A stretch of DNA of 64,000 nucleotides from Bactericera cockerelli (Eukaryota; Arthropoda; Insecta; Hemiptera; Triozidae). Every line of letters begins with the position of its first letter. The stretch's first letter is position 1. Shown here one piece after another: positions 1 to 11,034 of the stretch. The stretch lies in assembly GCA_024516035.1 (NCBI GenBank), contig CM044958.1, positions 27,373,755-27,437,754 of the forward strand. Reading direction: 5' to 3'. The position numbers were made by a program, and so were the translations under genes. The notes beneath the pieces were generated by a model. It made no database searches, had not been told where the DNA came from, and saw only the letters and a program-made list of their open reading frames with translations.

Positions 1-2025
1 TTACTTTTTAAACCCATTCAAGATGTCAAATATTATGGGCATAAGAATCCTGAGCATCACGAGGCTGTTCGGCGATGGACATTACTTCATTTACGCATTG
101 GGGAAAACTAGTTACAGTGGGTAAACCAGAATTATATAAATCATTTGACAAAATATACTCGTATTATTACATAATCATCAAAATCATGAAGTTGCCGCCA
201 AAAATATCAATGAATTGAATCTGTCTTAACTCTGTTATTGTCAAAATCATATCCACTGTAAGCAGCCATCAAGACAAATCCCAAGCAAATCAGTGAGTTA
301 TTTATAGGTGTTTTAATATAAAATACTGGGCGGCTAAAGGTAAGGGATATACTCAAATATCTCGAAAGTCATTCGATTTTTCAAACCAAAGTTATGACCT
401 TGCAAGAATCAGGATCAAAAACCGGGTGAAGTAGATATACTATATGCACATTTTATCCTTTACTCTCTTCTTTGCCCCCATCTACAAACTCATTATTAGA
501 TTTAATCACAAGGCGTAGGTAAGGGGGGAGGGCAATTTGAACCCCTTAAACCCCCCCTTACCTAAGCTGGTGTATAAACCGATATACTTTAGTGTAATAT
601 GCTCTTTTTTGAACCGGTCATCATATCAATAATTGGTAAATAGATCAGGAGGAAGTTATTAGTTTTTTTTATAAGCTCACTTATTCTTTCTTCCTGTACT
701 TAGAAACTGGATTGGACTAAAGTGAGTGACAGTAGTGGGAGCCTCACAAATCTTGCGTAGAGTAATTATATTAAGGACATTTATACTAGTAGAAACATTT
801 GTAAGGTGCCACGAGAAGATTGGCACCAAGTATTGAACAGGAACAGCCAGAGGAACAAAACAAAAAATATAGGAAGTAAAATACAGTATACCGTGTGCTG
901 GAAGATAACATACGTACGAAATATATACGTAGGAAAATGGAGGCGTTTCCTCTTTTAAAGAAACCAGAACAGAGACAGGAAGAATTACTGACAACATAAA
1001 TTAGTTTCCATCTTGTGTCCTCGGCCGATTTACTTTTTATATGATAAAAAATAGGTCATAATAAAATAATATTTACATGATTATAGAATCAATGGATATT
1101 TATTAACATAAAAATATAAATATTTTTTAATTATCTGAATAATTGTCAAGTTTAATAACCGAATAATTTTCTTCTCTGTATCGTCAGTTTAAAACAATTT
1201 ATTTTTTAGGTATGTTCAAAAATCAAGCCCAGATTCTCGAACAATTCCAACAGCGACGCTGAGGGAGGATACTGAATCTAGATAAGGAAGAAACAAGCTT
1301 TAAAAGATGTAGAAAATGAGTGCCAAACAAATATAGAAAAACGAAGGCTTCCTTCATCTAGAGAGAGAAAGTGCCTCCGGTCGTTCTTTAGAGAAAAAAA
1401 CGAAACAAAACAAAGTCAAATCTAAATCTATTCATATATTCAAAACTTTTCCAACACCAACAGAACTGTCCCTTGTTCGTTTACCCTAGTGTGCGCTGTT
1501 CTTGCAGGGGTTTGCTTTCCAAATTGACCCCTCAAGGCGATGTCTGTTTTAAAAAATTTCTCTTGGATTTTTTCAATTCCCTTTTGGACTAAGAGAAAGG
1601 AAAGTTTTCATATGGATTTATTTTTTATTGTTTTCTCAGATGATGTGAGTTTATTTTGAAAGTTTAGAATGGTTTCTGGACGTATTAATTTTTTAGCACC
1701 AGTACAATACCTGAACAAAATTGGTGTAACTATGCTCTCTCCCTTAGAATGATAAAAGAACACAATTACTAGATAGTCTCCCACGTGCTTCGATCTTATA
1801 GTCAATTTTTAAAAGATCATAGCCTTTTTTTTCGTAGCCATGAAACAGGAGTTACTGTAGACCTTTGTGGTCTGTTTTGTAGCTTGCCCATCCCGTGGTA
1901 TGCCTTACCCCTGATGGGCGAGAAGTGACACAATAACTTCTCAATTAGGTGCTGGGTCAACACGAGCGCACGGGAGAAATCTGTTACAAACAACTGTAAC
2001 CAAATTTAGAATACAATTTTTTTGT
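1..2025. other. No gene seen
   Basis: AT-rich DNA with stop codons in all frames at short spacing. The open frames at 677-997 and 1608-1805 lack any recognisable protein feature. The C/G runs near 520-560 form an imperfect palindrome. Confidence 0.6.
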
Positions 2026-2092
2026 CTGCTCGGGGGATCGATACAGGGATCTTCGGCATGGCAAGCGAGTGCTTAACCGCTAAGCTATTAAT
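2026..2092 (-). repeat. tRNA-like SINE remnant
   Basis: On the minus strand it reads tagcttagcggttaagcac (A-box-like) and then atcgatcccccgag (B-box-like) at tRNA spacing. The acceptor stem does not pair, so it is a SINE head or decayed tRNA copy, not a gene. Confidence 0.5.
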
Positions 2093-2180
2093 GATTCATT
2101 AGTTAATCTCCAATCTATAAATATTAGAAATAGACTCTGTATTGATGTTTAAATTCACCACACGATTGACAAATGAACAA

Positions 2181-2254
2181 TAAGTATAAGTATAAGTAGT
2201 GTTTTATTTAGACTGTCAGCGCAAGACAGGTAGTCCCATTATGCCAACAATAGC
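2181..2254 (+). repeat. Short repeat S, copy 1
   Basis: Shares tagtg(c/t)tttattcagactgt then gacaggtagtcccatta(t/c)gc with 10966-11034 (reverse) and 28219-28290. It follows a (taagta)n or (tatac)n tract in every copy, suggesting a SINE tail or small element. Confidence 0.55.
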
Positions 2255-3738
2255 TTCACCGATCATACTAAAACCTTAATTTTACCATCAGTATTAAACA
2301 GAAAAGTGAGAAGTTGTACATGAATTTCAGAACATACCTATGTGGATAGCTGTTTCGAATGTTTGCTCTCATCAGCAGGTAATAGTTCTGAATATTCATA
2401 TTTTTTGAAGATTGATCCATTAAAATCGATGTTCTCAGTTTCAGTATGAACACATTCGGTAGGTATGAGGTATAACCCTTAGTTAGGAGCTAAAAATAAA
2501 GCAAAATATATTTGCTTTGCAGGTGGCGCTGGCGTTTGAAAAATAGTTTACTAAAACTATAATCAATCTTATGATACCTGTACAGTTTAAAGGTGTGGTT
2601 TTGCCAGTCATAAAATCATACACACCAGTTGATAATTTTCAACAGTATTGTAAAGAACTGCACACTTCTTTATCAATAAATTAATCATCTTTTAAATATG
2701 TTCCATTCTAAGGACAGGTCAATACACACCATGATAGTTGCGCCTTTCAACATTACCTAAGCGTTAGTAAGGTAAGATGCTGTCGTAGCCCTTGCTAGTC
2801 CTATCTCTTATTATAGTTCTCCACAATGGAAATCGTGTGACGCATCTTTATTTTATTGCCTGTGGTTTGTACATATGTGTTTATTTCTTTATAAATATGT
2901 ATGTATATACGTACAAAGTGTAACTCGCACAGTTCCGGCACTTCGTCAGCGCTAAAATATTTATCTGATGTGGCTGGGGTACACTTCTAAAATTTCGAAA
3001 AATCATCTTATTGAACATCTAGATATTCTAGATAGACAGACACCTTGGAACAAAATTTCAACTTATATCCAGGTATTGTCAGTAGAGAGACACAGCAGAT
3101 GAGTCAATCAGAGAGTGGATAAGTAATAATATGAGTATACATGAGTGAGGGAACTGTGTGCAGTGCTACTCCTCAGGACATACGTTAGTAGCTCTAGCTG
3201 TGAATAATATTTTCAATTGAATGAAATATGTTTGCGGTATTTTATTTTATTTATTTATATTTTTCTTTCTTTGAGGCGAAAAAGAAAACAAAATTCCTCG
3301 TTTGTTATTCGGACAGCTGGAGGAAGGAAGGAGAAAGATGTACAACTCTCGTAAATTCACCGTCAACTGCTGAAGTTCCTATTGTTGGACAAAATGTGCT
3401 TGTCCCTTCTTCTGTATCATTCCACCCTACGAGAATTTTTTTAGAGTAAGGAAAATTGTTTGGGACAGTTCAGATATTTGATTTGGTGTTCCTCATCATA
3501 AATTATTTGAAGTTTTTCTCAATCAAGTAACTAAATCAAGGCAGTAATTATCTCAATGAAATAAGTACATCGTATACTTAGTACATACTATAATCATACT
3601 GAATTTTGTGAGGAGAAAAAGTGATTATTTTAATGTGTTAAGAAATAAGAATGTTGTTGATTGAATAATTCCACCAAACGTTAGAAAAGAATAGAATATA
3701 CCTTGTTTATACTGTCGAGATAAGACTAATAAACGGGT
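2255..3738. other. No gene seen
   Basis: AT-rich sequence without a coding or repeat feature I can name; the small open frames (2268-2453, 3228-3449) look random. Confidence 0.5.
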
Positions 3739-4092
3739 GGGACACCACACAACTTTCTTTATAACTCAAAAATAAGTCAAATTTGATATGTCACAACCGC
3801 CATCTACCATAAACAATAAAAAGTCGGTCTAATCCGGACCCTCGAAAATACCGGTAAATTGGGGCCGGGTTCCAAAAGTTCAATATATCAATAAAATGAT
3901 TGTAGTAAACTCACACTATTTTTTTTATTTTAATAAAATGTTATTCTCTAACTTTTTGTATATTTAACCAATCTAAAGGTACGTATGGCCCCTGCGGCCA
4001 CTTTTTGCGGCCGCAGAGTACAGCCGATTTCAACCAAAAAAATTTTTTCGACGAATACAATACTTTATAGGATAAGGAAAGCAAAAAATTCT
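3739..4092 (+). repeat. Repeat R, partial copy 1
   Basis: Begins with a degraded ggtgtaaacatcacacgac-type end and ends ggataaggaaagcaaaa. It shares taccggtaaattggggccg and the GC-rich hairpin around tgcggccgcag with the copies at 4808-5388 and 48966-49578. Confidence 0.6.
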
Positions 4093-4276
4093 CTTTATTC
4101 AAGCAGTCAAAAGATTGAGTTAAGCTGCACAGTTGAGGTAATACGACGTCACTGAAGTGATTCTTCATACACAAAATAATGACGAACAATCCCAACTTTT
4201 TGCATCAAAGTATAAGTTTACCTTACTTAACTATTTTCTTAAATGTGTAAACAAAATTAAAATTATTATAATCTAA

Positions 4277-4470
4277 ATAATAATAATATCGCCTTATTCA
4301 TACTGACCGATTAGGACTAATGAATCTCATTATTTCAGAAGTAAGCCCAAGACGTATTATTATGTTGTCAAAATCCTAGAAGGGAGGATACCTTGTTCTG
4401 TCCCGGCTGGGATTCGAACCCGCGACCTATGGATTACCAGTCAGACGCCTTGACCACTGATCAGTATTTA
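4277..4470 (-). repeat. tRNA-derived SINE, family T2
   Basis: On the minus strand the head is cagtggtcaaggcg and gcgggttcgaatcccagccg (B box), and the 3' end is ...aaggcgatattattatta, a trinucleotide tail. It matches copies at 23312-23531 and 15768-15966. Confidence 0.75.
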
Positions 4471-4807
4471 AGCTAGAGGAATAACTAAAAGAAGCTTCTG
4501 ATATGTCTCACACGAAAGTGGGGCACATCCGTTGGGTCCAGCATATATCCCCCCCCCCGCCACTTTTCATAAGAAATAAATTGAATATGAGAAGAAAAAC
4601 TTACCTTCTCATACGTGATTACTTTGCTTCCTCCATATGAGAGGAAAAAAGGAGGTAGCACATTGCTTACCTGTTCTTACTAATTTGTCTAATAAAAGTC
4701 AGTCGCAATGTTTTGCCAAACCACAAGTTAAAGTAAAATATATCTTGTAGTTACTCATAAAAGTAAAATATATCCTGTAGTTACTTATAAACGTAAAATC
4801 GATTTTT

Positions 4808-5388
4808 ACTTTCATTATCTTATAATAAGGAAAGTATTGTATTCGTCCAAAATTTGACCTCCCCAGTTTTTCACATTTCTGGACGAATCATAGCCTCAGG
4901 ATACCAAAAAAGTTGTTTTCAGCCATTGGTCCGTGAGTCTGTCGTCTGTGAACAAGATATCTCGAGAACCGTAAGAGTTAGAGACTTGAAATTTGGTATG
5001 GAAATTGATTTTATACACTAGACAAACCACGAAAATTTTGGTTGAAATCGGCCGCATTCCGCTGGGCCGCAAGGGCCGTTTCTTTGGATTGGTTAAATAT
5101 ACAAACAAATTAAAGAACAACAGGGGTTCTGATCATCTTTTTGATATCGTAAACTTTTTGGGACCCAGCTCCAATTTACCGGTATTTTCGAGGTACCCGA
5201 TAAGACCAACTTTTTATTGTTTATGGTACGTGGGGTTGTGACATATCAAATCCCATGATTTTGAGATGCTGATTACGAATTTGACTTTGATTTTTAGCTA
5301 ACTGTTACCTTTGAGTCACCAGTGGCTTTTGGTTCCGTTCCCATTCCTAATAAGATAAGGAAAGTCATGTGATGTTTACACCAGATTT
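4808..5388 (-). repeat. Repeat R, copy 2 (reverse)
   Basis: On the minus strand it runs from ggtgtaaacatcacatgact at 5388 to a tttcctta...gaaagtaaaa end near 4808. It aligns along its length with the 48966-49578 copy. The open frames at 4896-5120 and 4993-5241 fall inside it and are not conserved as protein. Confidence 0.65.
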
Positions 5389-6199
5389 TTCCTGTATGTA
5401 TCGATAACCCAGTACATCTTCCAGTACAAGTGAGAAACCATAGCAGGTACAAAGTGCTCCTGTCGTACTTTGGTATATGTATAGTTCAATTACATACCAA
5501 CATTTTTTAAATTTACAATCGCTTACTTAATTTAAACAGCTGTCAAAACCGTTGAAAAATTGCGTTTTCAAAATGATGTCAGAAAAAAAACAGGCAAAAA
5601 ATAAAGAAAAACTAAGAAAACTTGAACATAAATACATTTAGTCTCTATCTTTCTCTCTCCCTTCCTCTCTTACACACCTCTCTCCTCTCTTTCTCTCTCT
5701 CCCGCCCTCTCTCATAGAATTCCCTAATGTAGCTTGGGATGGAGGATTCAGTTAAGAAGCCATCATAATAATAATTTTCAGCTAGAAAAGACGAGGAGAA
5801 GGAGAAGAAACTCTGGTCACATTCATAAATCATCCGACATAGGAGGATCTCTAGGGGAGGAAAGTTAGGTGAGAGCGCGAGCGGAATATCAAAATGAAAA
5901 GTTACTTTTTGTTCTATAAAATAATATATTAGTTTTCTCATAACACATGAACGTACCTATAGTTGGATGGTTGTATACAACCATGATGTATCTACAATTC
6001 TACATTGTACATGTTCAATAAACCCTGATTCGGTTTATATGAACCCTCGATTATATAAAATCACAAATATCGAGAAAAAATCCAAATGATCTAAAATTGA
6101 AAAAAGAAGTCGATGTTCTTCTTCGAAGAACCACAGACTGCTGCTGATGTAGCGATATCTTCCTTTGGTCGAATATTCAAAGCAAACAAAGCAGACTTA
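5389..6199. other. No gene; CT/GA-rich tract at 5645-5715
   Basis: Contains a pyrimidine-rich simple repeat (ctctctttctctctct type). The long open frame across it (5645-5941, minus) is caused by this low-complexity tract. Confidence 0.55.
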
Positions 6200-6251
6200 G
6201 GGCAAACCGGCTAAATTAATGGACAAATTCTAATTCACATCTCACTTCTAA

Positions 6252-6776
6252 GGCTGAAGCTACGATAGGAGCGTCAAGCGGTGAGCGGTAAGCGGCGAGC
6301 GGCAAAATGAGAATTTTAAGTTTACATTTAAAACAATGGAAATGCTTAGTAGGTGGCTACGATAAAAAAATCGCTTGACGCTTGCCGCTACTAAGATGAA
6401 ACCTACTAAGCATTTCCATTGTTTTTTTTTTAAGTGGGGTTTAACGTCGCTTTCAACTGCCATGGTCATATCACGACGGGGGTTTTACCCTCCATTCGCA
6501 GGAAACTCACAAACCTGCTACTCATATTGACCTCACCCAGCCTGAGTGGGGCCGGGAAAAGCCAGCGTCACGAGAATTAGAATTTGAATGGTCACCCATC
6601 CAAGTCTTAACCTCGCTGGATGTCGCTTAACTTCGGTGTTCTGAAGGGAACCGGTGTATTCAACATGCCATCGACGCTGGCTCTTTTTCCATTGTTTTAA
6701 ATGTAAATATAAAATTCTCATTTTGCCGCTCGCTGCTTACCGCTCACCGCTTGACGCTCCTATCGTAGCTTCAGCC
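6252..6776. mobile_element. TIR element A, PIF/Harbinger-like MITE
   Basis: Terminal inverted repeats start ggctgaagctacgataggag and extend about 90 bases each side (to caatgga). It is flanked by TAA at 6249-6251 and 6777-6779, a 3-bp target type typical of PIF/Harbinger. No transposase. It is itself split by a 5S-derived SINE. Confidence 0.75.
6426..6685 (-). repeat. 5S rRNA-derived SINE, nearly full length
   Basis: The minus strand begins gccagcgtcgatggcatgtt and continues through a 5S rRNA-like head (accgaagttaagcgacatcc; cttggatgggtgacc), then a central domain (ggctgggtgaggtcaatatg; cgaatggagggtaaaacccc) and a poly(A) tail. It is flanked by a 13-base target duplication tttccattgtttt at 6413-6425 and 6686-6698. 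Confidence 0.85.
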
Positions 6777-7082
6777 TAATCGTCGGTTTTCCCTATCTTA
6801 CACAGAACACAATCCGTGACTTAGCGCCACAGAGGTATTACAAAAACATCTATTAATTCCGCCCTAAAACTTTTCAAATCCTCATCTTAAAATAATAATA
6901 TAAGGGTGTTTTTTTTAAGATTTTTTTTCTATGATGAAAAAAGATACACTATTTGAGGCATGGCCATGATGTTGCATTTTATTAGAAAGATAATATTAAT
7001 GCTATCTCTGTTTCAAAATTTTTTCGGACTAATATAGCAATAGGACTATAGACCCCACGGCTAACAATAAAGGGCAATCTAA

Positions 7083-7210
7083 GGGCAGAATTAATAGACG
7101 TTTTTGTAATACCTCTGTGGCGCTAAGTCACGGATTGCGTACTGTGTAAGATAGGGAGAACCAACACTTAGCAATGACTTGTGGTATAGAAGTTTTCGAT
7201 TAATTTCGCC
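7083..7210 (-). mobile_element. Small TIR element B, second copy (reverse)
   Basis: Runs from gggcagaattaatagacg to ...attaatttcgcc, flanked by taa/tta. The inner part shares cgctaagtcacggattgcg with the other B copies. Confidence 0.65.
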
Positions 7211-7539
7211 TTAAATGTCCATTTTTTACCACTTTTCAGTTCAACTGCAATGAGGCTGTACAACAGCAATAACTCAGGCATTATTGTCTTTCATGTGCTT
7301 CAACATTTGTGGTTTATCAGAGTAGAATAATGCCTTTACATATCCCTACAGAAAATTATCCAAACGTGTCAAATTACACGATCGTGGAAGATCATTCTAA
7401 AGTCCTGTGCAATTTGGCGGATCGATTTATTTGAGTCCTCTACAACACTACGTTAAAGCAGCAATAACTTTTACCCTATGCACTGCACGACGTGTCTCCG
7501 GATGTTTATTATCAGTCAGAGACACATATTTTCGGCCGT

Positions 7540-7733
7540 TACCCAGGCTGGGTAAGGTTAATGTGGGTAGCTGGTACGATTCCCAGCAAATGAAAACCCC
7601 CATCCTAATTAGAGTGTTAAATTAAGTATCCAGCCCTAAAATATTGGCTACAACCAACCAACCTCAAACATGAAGTTGAACAATGCCGACCCCAAATAGA
7701 ATTGGGAAAAGCCTGAGTGAAAGAAGAAGAAGA
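7540..7733 (+). repeat. SINE family T3, 5'-truncated
   Basis: Begins in the shared central domain (ccaggctgggtaaggttaat; gtgggtagctggtacgattc) and ends in gaaagaagaagaag. It matches the full copy at 42561-42921 but lacks the tRNA head. Confidence 0.75.
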
Positions 7734-8137
7734 ATAAGCTAAGAAGAAAACTCTCTTACCTGATTCTGCAGAACTCGCCTGATGTGAAATTTAAACTGAA
7801 AAACACGGTTCTAGAGAATTCAACAAAAGTTGATACGACTCAACTTTTACAAAGAAAAATCTAAATGAAATTTCTAAAACACTTAAATCCGATTTCTAAA
7901 ACAGAAAAAAGAAGCTACTTCAAAAACCGAAGACCCCACTAACGACATTTACACTCAAAAGACCGGACAGAACTGAGAAGGGAGTAATTTTCAGGGACCC
8001 AGGTAGACTACATGGGTCTAAATTTTCCTCGATTCTGATTGGTCAAAACTATTATCGTACGATCGGGTGGCAGGTAAAAGTTAGATAAGTGAAAGGTCCC
8101 TGAGAACTTTTTGGTTGCAACTTTCTCACGCCAAACC

Positions 8138-8203
8138 AGACCAGTGGCGTCGACTAAATTTTATTTTATCCACAGACCAGTGGCGTCGACTAAATTTTAT
8201 TTT
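8138..8203. repeat. 30-base tandem duplication
   Basis: agaccagtggcgtcgactaa plus ten more bases occurs twice, at 8138-8167 and 8174-8203. Confidence 0.7.
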
Positions 8204-8507
8204 CTCAACAGTTTGTTTTCTTGGCTGCAATATTAATATTGTTTGGAAAGTATTTTTTTTTCATGTTGATTAGAGTGCCAATATTTTTTATTTTTATTTA
8301 TTTTACAGATAATATATTTCTGCCATTTGCAATCCAGAGGGCAAAGTACTCAGAATACTTAAAAGTGACATTTTTTGGAATAAATCGAGCCTTTGGTTCT
8401 CCGGTATTTTGTTTACAAATGTTGTCCACTTTGTTTATAAATCCCATTGTTTCTTCTGCCCAAGATCCGAGCGTTTATACAGAGACAGCCACAAAGATGA
8501 AATTTAA

Positions 8508-8840
8508 TTATTCTTGATTTGGGAATATACCTACTCGATGTTTCTTTTTTACAGCCTTCTCAGTAGCAAAACCAGCACCCGGGTTCTCGTTTATATTACT
8601 TGGAGCGAGAGAGTGAGCGCAAGTAGCATCCCATACTAAGGCACGTCCCTGCTCCCAAGCCGTGTTTGTTATGCCGTCGGGCCTTTTGCCATCTTCTCTA
8701 GAAAGTCCTGTTGGCTCAAGTTGCGAACCAATATTGGCGGACTGGAGAGATCTTTTAATGAGTGAATTTAGCTCGGCATGTCTCGAGTATGTGCCAGGAT
8801 TTTTCTGACAACTTAGGATGGCCCAGAGCATCAACCTTAT
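8508..8840 (-). pseudogene. Retroelement-derived protein fragment (RPDG...LVWDATC motif)
   Basis: The minus-strand frame reads ILSCQKNPGTYSRHAELNSL, then SQLEPTGLSREDGKRPDGIT and GRALVWDATCAHSLAP, ending GIFPNQE-stop. From memory this resembles a domain seen repeatedly in invertebrate genomes with reverse-transcriptase-type mobile elements; the E...D-G-K-R-P-D...WDAT layout also resembles a restriction-endonuclease-like core. The frame is open for 129 codons from 8897, but the part before about 8840 looks unrelated and no RT or RNase H lies next to it, so I call it a truncated fossil. The element class is uncertain. Confidence 0.6.
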
Positions 8841-8897
8841 CTTCACATTGACATTCGTGAGGAACACATATATTACAACCAAGTCGTAGACCCACAA

Positions 8898-10965
8898 ATA
8901 TAAACTTTTTTTTCAAAGATATCAAAATATTTCATATCGTAGGGAGGAATGGTGAAATCTTACATAAACTTACGGCGGATAGCAAAGAGACTGATTTTTC
9001 TATAAGCTCACAACATAAAATGTGAGGCATAAGCCCTGTTGAAATTAGCTTATTTGTTCTACTCCGCCAGGACAAGAGAAGTTTACCTATGGACGACATG
9101 TTTCAAGAGAGGCAGGAGTGAGGAGACCGAGGTAAGCAAACATGAGCAACTTGATGAGTTTCAAGAAGAAGACATTAGTGTGGGTTGTTACGTTAAAGCT
9201 TACTCCAAAAAGAAACTCTGTCTCAATATTTATTTGGAAACAGTGAGAAGTTCTTAATCCAAATTCACCGAACTATATAGATGAGTCTATGTAGGTAGAA
9301 CTTGTAGAAGTATGATGATCATTGGCGATTTTAACAATTTGAACCTACAATAATTATTATAATTTTGACAAATATTATAACATTTTTTAAGAGATTTTTT
9401 TCTTAAAAAATAGTCGGGTGAAAAAAAATGCGGCAAAAATTGCTGCATAGACTTCTGACAGTAAATAGATAATAACAATAATGTATAGGACACAGGAGGA
9501 CATAATTATGTAGAGGATAGTACCTACCTACAGTTACCTACCGCCAAAACAGACACAGTACTGATGATAGTGTCTGATGTGGGCTACATACGAGAGAACA
9601 AGGTTACAAGAAAAGCAGAAAGTTCGTGGGGAAGCAATGAAATGACAACCCGTTGATAAAAGGACACAGAACTTGAAATAACAGAAAAACGTTTTATTTG
9701 AAAGTTAAATAGTTCTTCAAACCTCCCCTCCCCCTCCACCACAAAAAGTAAAAAAAGCTTTCCAAACTCTCCCTAAGATCCACAAGAAAAAGATAATCAA
9801 AAAGGTTCTGGAATACACATACCAGACTCTGTCAAAGAAGAGGGATTGTCCAGGGACTGTGGTGAGTTGAACATTTTTTAAATACAAGTATTCGAGTTAG
9901 ATATAAACACATGACTGAAGTCCCCCGAATTTCAACGGCAAATCCTTCAGATACTCAATGTACAGGGGAGTCATGTACACAAAAGTTTTTATCCAAGAAA
10001 TCCGCAAGAATAGATTAAGAGGGTTAATCATCAACCTTACAAGTTTACCTTACACTGATGTCACTTAATAAAATTATGTGATTATGAAAATTTGCGACAT
10101 GGTTTTTCGCGAATAAAAAAATCTTTTCAAATAAGAGTACAATAAACATGAAAAAAATTATACTATCATGCATGTCACTAGCACGGAGAATATCTATGTA
10201 GGTATGAAGTGTATGTACCAATAATAAATAGGTTTAATTTTGCAGAATAATGTACAGTGGGTATGTGAGTATGTTTAACGTGGCATGATGAATGACCAGC
10301 GTTGTAACTTTGTATCCTAAATAATGAAAAAATATCTACAGTATACAGTGAGTATATGTTCTCATCTAGTGGAGATATGCTGGTACAAATTACAGGGATC
10401 CTAATATCCCTGAGGAGCACAGGAGCTAGCTACACGATGGATAAACCTAACGTATAATACTATCCAATGCCGTAGCGACCAGGCGAGGTACAAGCATTTC
10501 CTAACTGAGACATAAAATGCGCAGTACAAGAGGAACATTCGATAATGGGTATGGGCACTCTTCCATATTCATCACATTATAAAACTCAAGTACTCTCTCT
10601 AGATACCTGCTAAAATGATGAAATACCTGCTTATTACAAATATTGGGATCACTAATGGCTTCATTGCTAACTCACATAATTATAAATTACAAGTTAAAAA
10701 ATTATAACTCGTCCCATGAGTGAAAAAACCTAGAGACTGACTAGTTAAGATGAAAAAGACCACGATACAATGGACTATCATGGAAATAATGCTACACAGT
10801 GCTCTTTTAATTTGTGCTAAGTGTGAATGTGTGTGTGACTGGATATCTTTTTATTTATTTTTTCACTACATTACTAATTATAATTATTTATGTTTTTCTA
10901 GTTATAATATTTATAAAATCCTCTAAAATATACAATACTCGTAAATAAACAGGTGCTATATTACA
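8898..10965. other. No gene seen
   Basis: AT-rich sequence; the short open frames (9039-9257, 9287-9493, 10178-10420) show no domain. Confidence 0.5.
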
Positions 10966-11034
10966 CTGTTAGCATGATGGGACTACCTGTCTCAAGCCAA
11001 CAGTCTAATTAAGCACTACTATACTATACTATAC
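10966..11034 (-). repeat. Short repeat S, copy 2 (reverse)
   Basis: Reverse-complement copy of the 2181-2254 repeat, bordered by atactatactatac. Confidence 0.55.

Larger units (their letters stand above)
6200..6864. mobile_element. Small TIR element B (MITE), interrupted by another MITE
   Basis: Left end gggc...aattaatggac at 6200, right end tctattaattccgccc to 6864, flanked by TTA/TAA. Complete relatives of about 129 bp lie at 50970-51098 and 57170-57298. The middle is split at 6252-6776 by element A. Confidence 0.65.
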
